Of a stretch of 64,000 nucleotides of DNA, positions 58,669-64,000 are shown in pieces. Each line of letters begins with the position of its first letter. Within the stretch, counting starts at the first letter, position 1. Under the pieces are notes generated by a model. It saw only the letters and a list, made by a program, of their open reading frames with translations, made no database searches and had not been told where the DNA came from. This DNA is from Chryseosolibacter histidinae (GTDB lineage Bacteria; Bacteroidota; Bacteroidia; Cytophagales; Cyclobacteriaceae), in assembly GCF_018598225.1 (NCBI RefSeq), contig NZ_JAHESF010000010.1, forward strand, positions 62,001 through 126,000, in the 5' to 3' direction. A program made the position numbers and the translations under genes.

Positions 58669-58696
58669 CAAAAAAGCCAGGCGGTAAACCTGGCTT
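58669..58696 (-). terminator. Terminator of the DUF6934-like pair
   Basis: AAGCCAGG (58674-58681) and CCTGGCTT (58689-58696) form an 8-bp stem with a 7-base loop; on the minus strand it is followed by TTTTTTGTTTT. The same stem is used at 59783-59809. It can also act on the plus strand. Confidence 0.75.
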
Positions 58697-58720
58697 TCGT
58701 TATATTTTTCGATTGTAATC

Positions 58721-58885
58721 TCACTGACGCGATTTCCGGTAAGGCTCCGGCACGCCACACTTCTTTAAAAATGCCGCAGCTGCTTCGTTCTTCCGGATGA
58801 CAAAAGGATCGTTCTCATGAGTTTTCATGTTTTTGTCAACCTCAATCGTAATGGTGCGATCGCCGATCTTGATTACTTCTATCAT
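58721..58885 (-). CDS. Hypothetical 54-residue protein (second gene of a DUF6934-like pair)
   Basis: A 54-residue protein from ATG 58885: MIEVIKIGDRTITIEVDKNM, then KTHENDPFVIRKNEAAAAFL and KKCGVPEPYRKSRQ. One strand pair followed by a helix and a basic tail. I know no family. It starts 31 bp after the DUF6934-like gene and ends at a terminator, so the two genes form a complete small unit. Confidence 0.65.
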   Translation of the reverse strand: MIEVIKIGDRTITIEVDKNMKTHENDPFVIRKNEAAAAFLKKCGVPEPYRKSRQ

Positions 58886-58916
58886 AGCGCTGTATTTATA
58901 GATGCAAATTACAAAA

Positions 58917-59375
58917 TTATCTACGTTTTGCCAAGAGTGCTTCGTAACGCCTGTTCCGCTGAAAGAGCTCCCATCCATTACCATCCAGTGTTCCCCAGAT
59001 ATCAAACATTTTTTCAAGCTCGGGTAAATTCGCAGCCACTCCCATAGCATAATATCTTGCTCGCGCCGGCGTGTTTCCCTGCGCAAAAACAAACGCACCG
59101 GGCCTCTTGTTCGTGAACGTGATCACGGCTTCTGCCACGGTTGCCAGGATCCGCTGCGGGTCTTTATTATCCGATACGATAAGATCATCGATAAGGTTTT
59201 CCTTCTCCTCACTGTAATCGCCGAAAGCCAGGTTGTAAATTCTCAGAACAGAATCTGCAACAGGCATTTCCGTAAACCGCACCATTTTCTTGATCTCACC
59301 CTTTGGGCCGATGCTGATAAATTTGAATTCCTGAAAATCGGCGCTGGCTTTGATCGGATATCGCTCCAAGTTCAT
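58917..59375 (-). CDS. DUF6934-like 152-residue protein
   Basis: A 152-residue soluble protein. The beginning MNLERYPIKASADFQEFKFI followed by SIGPKGEIKKMVRFTEMPVA matches the DUF6934 family pattern (SxGPxGxIxKxVxF). Later parts are a short helix-rich region (NKDPQRILATVAEAVITFTN) and a C-terminus IWGTLDGNGWELFQRNRRYE. It has no signal or membrane segment. It precedes a 54-residue gene. Small two-gene units of this kind sometimes are toxin-antitoxin pairs; there is no motif here that proves it. Confidence 0.75.
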   Translation of the reverse strand: MNLERYPIKASADFQEFKFISIGPKGEIKKMVRFTEMPVADSVLRIYNLAFGDYSEEKENLIDDLIVSDNKDPQRILATVAEAVITFTNKRPGAFVFAQGNTPARARYYAMGVAANLPELEKMFDIWGTLDGNGWELFQRNRRYEALLAKRR

Positions 59376-59379
59376 GTTA

Positions 59380-59407
59380 GTTGGTCCACTGTCGACAGTC
59401 CACGGCC
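59380..59407. repeat. Short heptad tract, GTCCACT/GTCGACA family
   Basis: GTTGGTCCACTGTCGACAGT then CCACGGCC, directly upstream of the DUF6934-like start. Confidence 0.75.
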
Positions 59408-59591
59408 ATACTGTGCCGCAATTACTTTTTCTGAGTCTTCAGGCAAAAATGCACGACATAAATAACCTTATGGCTATCCTTTGTAGCCTGCCGACCACTT
59501 AAAGATAAATGCAAAGTTTAAACCTGTAGCAAAAACTATCTGGTATTTTAAGATGACACGGCATCTAGATCAGAACGCAATACACTTGTTA

Positions 59592-59629
59592 CCAGGATTA
59601 AAGGATTTACAGGATTTGCAGGATTAAAT
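59592..59629. repeat. Nine-bp-period repeat, CAGGATTTA family
   Basis: CCAGGATTAAAGGATTTACA then GGATTTGCAGGATTAAAT. Within the 458-bp gap 59376-59833 this, the short heptad tract at 59380 and the terminator at 59783 are the only structure I see. Confidence 0.75.
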
Positions 59630-59782
59630 ACAGATGATAAACGGCATTTTTCCTCTACAAACCAATGTCCATGCCGTTAATACCATGCCAATTGGAGCAC
59701 ACGGCATGCATCTCATTAGGGAGAATACCTGTACCATTTTATGATGTACTGCTTGAGATCAACCACGTCAGTGATCCGAAAT

Positions 59783-59809
59783 AAAAAAGCCAGGGTATAA
59801 ACCTGGCTT
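59783..59809 (-). terminator. Terminator of the HEAT/cytochrome gene
   Basis: AAGCCAGG (59787-59794) with CCTGGCTT (59802-59809), loop 7 bases, then TTTTTTAT on the minus strand. Identical stem to 58674-58696. Confidence 0.85.
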
Positions 59810-59833
59810 CGTGATATTTTTTCGATTTGTATT

Positions 59834-62800
59834 TTAATGCCCCGTGCCGTGTCCGGTGCTGGCTGTTCTTTTCACATCTTCTTCCTTCAGGGTAGACAAG
59901 AAGCTTACCAGGTCGCGGATCTGCTTTTTGGTTAGCAGCAGGTTCATAGGAGGCATGCTGGAGCCACCGTTGGTACGTTTGGCGATCAGGTCTTTGCGGA
60001 TCAGTGTATCGGGTTTGTCGCCTACTTTCACCACGAGGCCGGCAGGCTTTTCTTCCTGGAGGATGCCACTCACCTTTCCGCCATCTTTCAACTCCAGGGT
60101 GACGGTTCCGAACCCGGGGGCTATGCGCGCACTGGGGGTGATCAGCGCTTCCAGGATCTGTGGCCTTGTGAGCCTTGCTGCTACACCGTTCAGGCGGGGC
60201 CCTGCATTGCCACCGATGTCATCAAAAGAATGGCAACGCATACACTGTGCGGTCTGGTTGCGGAAGAAGATCCTCCTGCCACGTTCCGCATCTCCTCCCA
60301 CCAGGGCCCCTGCGTATGCGGCGGCCAGTGAATCGGGTGACAGCTTCGCGCTGATCTCTTTATATCGCGTGATCAAAGGTTGTGAGTGCGTGCTGTCGAT
60401 CGCCTCGGCGAGCTCGAGCTGGATCTCGGCTGGCAGCTTTCCGTTTGAGAGCTTCGTGAGCAAGCCTTCGAATACTTTTTGTGAATGCTTCACGGGCAGG
60501 GTACCAAGGGTGAGCAGCGCGGTTTGCTTCTCTTCTGTTGTGCGCGTGTTGATGGCCTCCGATAACAGTGATACCATCAGGTCTTTCGGCATGTCCATTT
60601 TGGCCAGCAGGTCGAGGCCGGCGATGCGCACTGTTTTGTCCTTGTCAGAGAGCGCTTGCCTGATGGCTTCATCGATCCTGTTGTTTTCCATGGCTGCCAG
60701 CGCCCGGAGTGCTTCTACCCTTACTTCGGGTTCGCTATCGGTCTTCAGGCGGGTGAAAAGCTGCGGCACTCCCTGATCGATCTTCAGTTTGCCAATGGCT
60801 TTCACGGCGCGCAGACGCAAAGAGAATTCCTTATGACTTGTCAGCTTTGTCAGCGCGTCTAATGATTTTTCTTTTACCGGTGCCGCATCCCTGCTCACCT
60901 CGCCACGGTATCGTCCGTCTACACGATCGAGCACAGAAGGTTTGGCCCAGGTGCTGAGGGCGTCGACAGCTTCTGCGCGCATCGCTACAGGGGTGTCTTC
61001 ACGCAACGCATAGAGGATCAGGTTCTGCATAGACTTATCGGTGCCCGTTCTAAGGCTGGCGCTGATGGCGCGCCTGATCAGCGCTTCGTTGGTGAATTTT
61101 GTTTGCGGCAGCAGGTCGCCCAGCGCGGGCAACGCTTCCGGTATGGAAAGATCATCGTTGATGGCCCGTGCCGCCTCTGTTACGATGAATTCATCCTTGT
61201 CATTCAGGAAGTTAGTGATACCGACGTGGCGCATGCGACGGAGCGCTACTACCGCGGCGATCCGCACGGCACGTGACGTATCCTTCGCCAGGGCAACAAC
61301 AGGTTCCGCCTTCCCGATCCGTGCCAGTGCAAGGCTTCCTGCGTGGCGGATGTAAGTATCCTCATCGTTGTTGGACCTCAACAGCGCAATGACAGGCTCG
61401 ATGGCAGGTTCATACGCGATCCTTCCCACGGCTTCTGCCGCGAAGAAACGCGCGCGGCTGTTTTCATCTTTCAGCAGTGGCAGCAAAGCTTCACCTGCCT
61501 CCTTGTATCGTACGTCACCGAGCCATTTCGCGGCTTGTGCCCTGATCTCGGGATCGCCGTCTTTCAGCAGCGGCAATAACAGCGCGCCATGCTTCTGATC
61601 TTTACGCGCAAACTGGCTGATACCCCAGATGGCATGAACCCTTGCCAGCTGATGGGTTGTCTGCGCAATGTTTTGTTTGAACACCTCGAGGCCGTCTTCA
61701 CCGCGTGTTGCCAGCTGAAACTGGGCTTTCTGCCGCACCCGCATGTCGGCGTGCTTCAGGAGGTCGCTCAGTTGTGCCTCTTCGTATTTGCTGAAGTCGG
61801 CCGCCAACAGGGTCTGGGTCTGCTTGCGCGCCTCACTGAGTCCCTGGGAGACATCCAGCTTCCACACGCGGCCGTGGTTCTTGGTGTCCCAGCCATCGAT
61901 CCAGTCGGCCAGGTACATGGCGCCATCAGGACCGAAGTCGATGCCCGTAGCCAGCACGCCGCTCAGGATCATCTTGTTCTCGCCCAGCTCGAAGCCGGCA
62001 CCCTTGGGTTTGAGCTTGAAAGCATGAATGCCCGAACGTGAAGGGTTGCCCACAAACTCACCTACGAAAAACGTGTTGTTCCATTCTTCGCTCAGTGCCG
62101 TGCCCGGATTATACAACATGCCGGTAGGGCCGCTCACAAAGTTGGCGATGGTGGGTGTGAAATATGCAGCCTGGCCTTCGAAGCGAGGCAGATACATTTT
62201 TTCATCCATCCATACTTTATAGGTATTGTTGTCAGGGTCCCTGTACTTACCGAACTGCCAGTTGGTGCGCCAGCCAGTATCCGAGCCGTTGACAATGTAT
62301 ACGATGCGTTCTTTTTCGCCAGGGTGATCTCCGTCGTTGTCTTCGCTGATCAGGTTTCCATATTCATCGAATACAAACTCGTGGGTGTTCCGGTTGCCGT
62401 AAGCGAACACTTCAAAATCACTTCCGTCGGGGTTAGACCGCACGATCACGCCGCTGTTCGGGTGCTCCCACTTCTGTCCGTCAGGACCTGTGCCGTTGAA
62501 TCCGATGTCGCCGATCTGCCAGTAGATCTTGCCTTCGGGACCCATCTCCAGGCCCGACATACCGTGCCCTCCGAATCCTATGTGAATGCCATAGCCATGA
62601 GAAATAGAGGTCTTTTCGTCGGCGAGTCCATCGCCATTTTTATCCTTGATGCGCCAGAGGTCCGGGCCTACGCCGATGAAGAGGTCCTCGCCTTCCACCA
62701 GAATGGCGCCCGCTACATCCGTTACTTCGTCGTTAAAATCTTCCATCACCAATTGTGAAAGGTCTGCAACGCCATCGCCTGAAGTATCTTCAAGGCGGTA

Positions 62801-63295
62801 GACATGCTCTTTCTCGATGGTCATATCTTTCCAGTCGTGCGAGCCATCTCCGTTCAGGTCCGCCAGCCACTCGTTCTTCTTGCTGTTCTCGGGAGACAAT
62901 ACCTTGTGAAGGAACGCACGTTTTTCTTCGATGTTCTGCAGGGCGATGGAGCCAATCTCCCAATCCTGGTGACCGCGGATATCGAACTCGGAGTTCTTCT
63001 GACGGTTGGTGCGGGTATAATAGATCTTTCCGTAATCGTCGATGTCGATGGAGACAGGATCCGCCACCAGGGAATCGACACCCCACAATTTGAGTGTGAA
63101 CCCTTCCGCGAGCTGGGGTGTGACGGTAGCCTCGATGGCCTTTGCCATCTCAGCGGTTTTTTGGGGGTCGATCTGTTTGATGCGCTTGTCTGCAGGCCCC
63201 TGGTCGCTGCAAGCAACTGGCAACAACAGAACGGCAAGTATGAGAACAACGGAAGCTTTCCATTGGATCGTCGAAGTCGTGGCAAATAATTTCAT
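59834..63295 (-). CDS. Large HEAT-repeat lipoprotein with cytochrome c domain (PVC-type heme-binding CxxCH protein)
   Basis: A 1153-residue lipoprotein; signal with cysteine 29 (LLLPVACSDQGPADKR). The N-terminal part (about 60-480) is a six-bladed propeller of the putative membrane-bound dehydrogenase type (LAEGFTLKLWGVDSLVADPV, GYGIHIGFGGHGMSGLEMGP, FGPDGAMYLADWIDG). Residues 500-1000 are HEAT repeats (EIRAQAAKWLGDVRYKEAGE, VRVEALRALAAMENN). The C-terminal cytochrome c domain has CMRCH near 1020 and the methionine ligand region NGGSSMPPMN. Such proteins likely oxidise a sugar or polyol and pass electrons to heme. It ends at its own terminator and stands alone. Confidence 0.93.
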   Translation of the reverse strand: MKLFATTSTIQWKASVVLILAVLLLPVACSDQGPADKRIKQIDPQKTAEMAKAIEATVTPQLAEGFTLKLWGVDSLVADPVSIDIDDYGKIYYTRTNRQKNSEFDIRGHQDWEIGSIALQNIEEKRAFLHKVLSPENSKKNEWLADLNGDGSHDWKDMTIEKEHVYRLEDTSGDGVADLSQLVMEDFNDEVTDVAGAILVEGEDLFIGVGPDLWRIKDKNGDGLADEKTSISHGYGIHIGFGGHGMSGLEMGPEGKIYWQIGDIGFNGTGPDGQKWEHPNSGVIVRSNPDGSDFEVFAYGNRNTHEFVFDEYGNLISEDNDGDHPGEKERIVYIVNGSDTGWRTNWQFGKYRDPDNNTYKVWMDEKMYLPRFEGQAAYFTPTIANFVSGPTGMLYNPGTALSEEWNNTFFVGEFVGNPSRSGIHAFKLKPKGAGFELGENKMILSGVLATGIDFGPDGAMYLADWIDGWDTKNHGRVWKLDVSQGLSEARKQTQTLLAADFSKYEEAQLSDLLKHADMRVRQKAQFQLATRGEDGLEVFKQNIAQTTHQLARVHAIWGISQFARKDQKHGALLLPLLKDGDPEIRAQAAKWLGDVRYKEAGEALLPLLKDENSRARFFAAEAVGRIAYEPAIEPVIALLRSNNDEDTYIRHAGSLALARIGKAEPVVALAKDTSRAVRIAAVVALRRMRHVGITNFLNDKDEFIVTEAARAINDDLSIPEALPALGDLLPQTKFTNEALIRRAISASLRTGTDKSMQNLILYALREDTPVAMRAEAVDALSTWAKPSVLDRVDGRYRGEVSRDAAPVKEKSLDALTKLTSHKEFSLRLRAVKAIGKLKIDQGVPQLFTRLKTDSEPEVRVEALRALAAMENNRIDEAIRQALSDKDKTVRIAGLDLLAKMDMPKDLMVSLLSEAINTRTTEEKQTALLTLGTLPVKHSQKVFEGLLTKLSNGKLPAEIQLELAEAIDSTHSQPLITRYKEISAKLSPDSLAAAYAGALVGGDAERGRRIFFRNQTAQCMRCHSFDDIGGNAGPRLNGVAARLTRPQILEALITPSARIAPGFGTVTLELKDGGKVSGILQEEKPAGLVVKVGDKPDTLIRKDLIAKRTNGGSSMPPMNLLLTKKQIRDLVSFLSTLKEEDVKRTASTGHGTGH

Positions 63296-63503
63296 GCTGA
63301 ATGGCTATTAACTTTTCAAGATAGCAAACCGGGGCCAATAGTCGCAAACCGAAGATAAAAAAGCAATTTCGGATCACAAACAAGCACAAAAGCACAGGAT
63401 AGTACAGGACTCTACCGTCAGGACAACAGACTTACCCTCTTACATGTTACTACAATTTTGAAATTAATGCCGTTGCCCAAAAAACAATAGCTGACGAGAA
63501 TGC

Positions 63504-63529
63504 AAAAAATGCCTGGAACCAGCCAGGCA
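63504..63529 (-). terminator. Terminator after the partial lipoprotein gene
   Basis: TGCCTGG (63510-63516) and CCAGGCA (63523-63529), loop 6 bases, then TTTTTTGC on the minus strand. Confidence 0.8.
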
Positions 63530-63570
63530 ATTAGAAAATAAGCATTAGCAGACCAATACTGCAGCACCTG

Positions 63571-64000
63571 CTATTGATCATCGCCGGAGCGTGAATGTGC
63601 AGTTCGCTTCAGCCCTACGTGGCAACCTTCTATGCAGCCACGCATGCTCAGCTTCAACAGGTCTTCTGTGAAACTGATGTGGTATAATCGCGACACGGTG
63701 TTAATGTCAGGCGTTGTCGTGGGCTTTGTGGTGAACAGCCCTACCAATTTGTGCCCGGGATCGTGAGGATCTTCCAGAATCAGATAGTATGGATACGTTG
63801 AAAATTCGTCTATGTTAGACGTCAGCGTACCATCAATTCTAAAAGTGATGGTCTTGGCGGGATCGGTAGGCACCTCTTTGGTAACGTAACCCGCACCGGG
63901 TGAGTATCCATACTCAGTCATGATCCACGCGCCTTCCAGGGTATCTCCTACCGGGAGGAAATCAGGCCCGTCTTCGCCACAGGCGCTAACAATAAGAACG
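63571..64000 (-). CDS. Lipoprotein, lipocalin-like (start beyond the window)
   Basis: The gene extends past base 64000; an ATG at 63921 is internal, since the same frame continues upstream as VLIVSACGEDGPDFLPVGDT, a lipobox with the cysteine at about base 63980. The mature part begins TLEGAWIMTEYGYSPGAGYV, the layout of small lipocalin-like lipoproteins, with strands KTITFRIDGTLTSNIDEF and YLILEDPHDPGHKLVGLF and a C-terminal SMRGCIEGCHVGLKR, where two cysteines may form a disulfide. Function unknown. A terminator follows at 63504. Confidence 0.75.
   Translation of the reverse strand, partial: VLIVSACGEDGPDFLPVGDTLEGAWIMTEYGYSPGAGYVTKEVPTDPAKTITFRIDGTLTSNIDEFSTYPYYLILEDPHDPGHKLVGLFTTKPTTTPDINTVSRLYHISFTEDLLKLSMRGCIEGCHVGLKRTAHSRSGDDQ

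Overview
The window is a stretch of a Bacteroidota chromosome. The evidence is SusC/SusD-type nutrient uptake, type IX secretion (T9SS) tail domains, a FecI/FecR pair with an STN-domain protein, DUF4270, OMP_b-brl_3-type receptors, lipoproteins with acidic residues after the cysteine, and almost no Shine-Dalgarno sites. Base composition looks close to 50% G+C and the content resembles a soil or freshwater Cytophagales/Chitinophagales. That placement is inference. I saw no rRNA, tRNA, CRISPR array, prophage or intact insertion sequence.

Bases 1-15504 are a carbohydrate-use locus read leftward: regulator (AraC), GH92 alpha-mannosidase with a discoidin domain, a porin-like protein, SusC, SusD, a SusE-position lipoprotein, a strong terminator, then a propeller-like lipoprotein, a sugar porter and a mannose-6-phosphate isomerase-like gene running off the edge. 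One 21-26 bp motif sits before SusC, before the propeller gene and before GH92, so they probably share a regulator. Mannose-containing glycan is the likely substrate.

Bases 15779-24643 hold a broken beta-helix gene, a giant NHL/MBG/T9SS surface protein, a small lipoprotein, an atypical NarL-type regulator, LspA and a CadD-type transporter. Bases 24810-38646 hold a TonB-dependent-receptor-like barrel, GH29 fucosidase, a glycosyltransferase/acyltransferase fusion, a sterol-desaturase-family protein, a thiolase, a GH127 arabinofuranosidase and an aldehyde dehydrogenase. Bases 38916-49213 hold a C26 amidohydrolase, a small SecA-NBD2-like protein, an MFS carrier, sigma/anti-sigma/STN-barrel, small envelope proteins and a LytS/LytR-like two-component pair. 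Bases 49451-64000 hold Kelch and DUF4270 lipoproteins, a divergent outer-membrane protein, an M43 protease coupled to a small helical protein, a Tat-exported oxidoreductase, a DUF6934-like pair, a HEAT/cytochrome c lipoprotein and a partial lipoprotein.

The most unusual content is between genes. About 26 intergenic tracts are built from degenerate 7-bp units, mostly as two inverted arms around a spacer, and fall into at least six unit families. A second group has a period near 9 bp. The tracts abut or overlap gene ends, supply stop codons and even terminal residues of several proteins, and some share spacer sequence, so they look like dispersed elements. Heptameric repeats are known from filamentous cyanobacteria (STRR). 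I do not know of a description in Bacteroidota.
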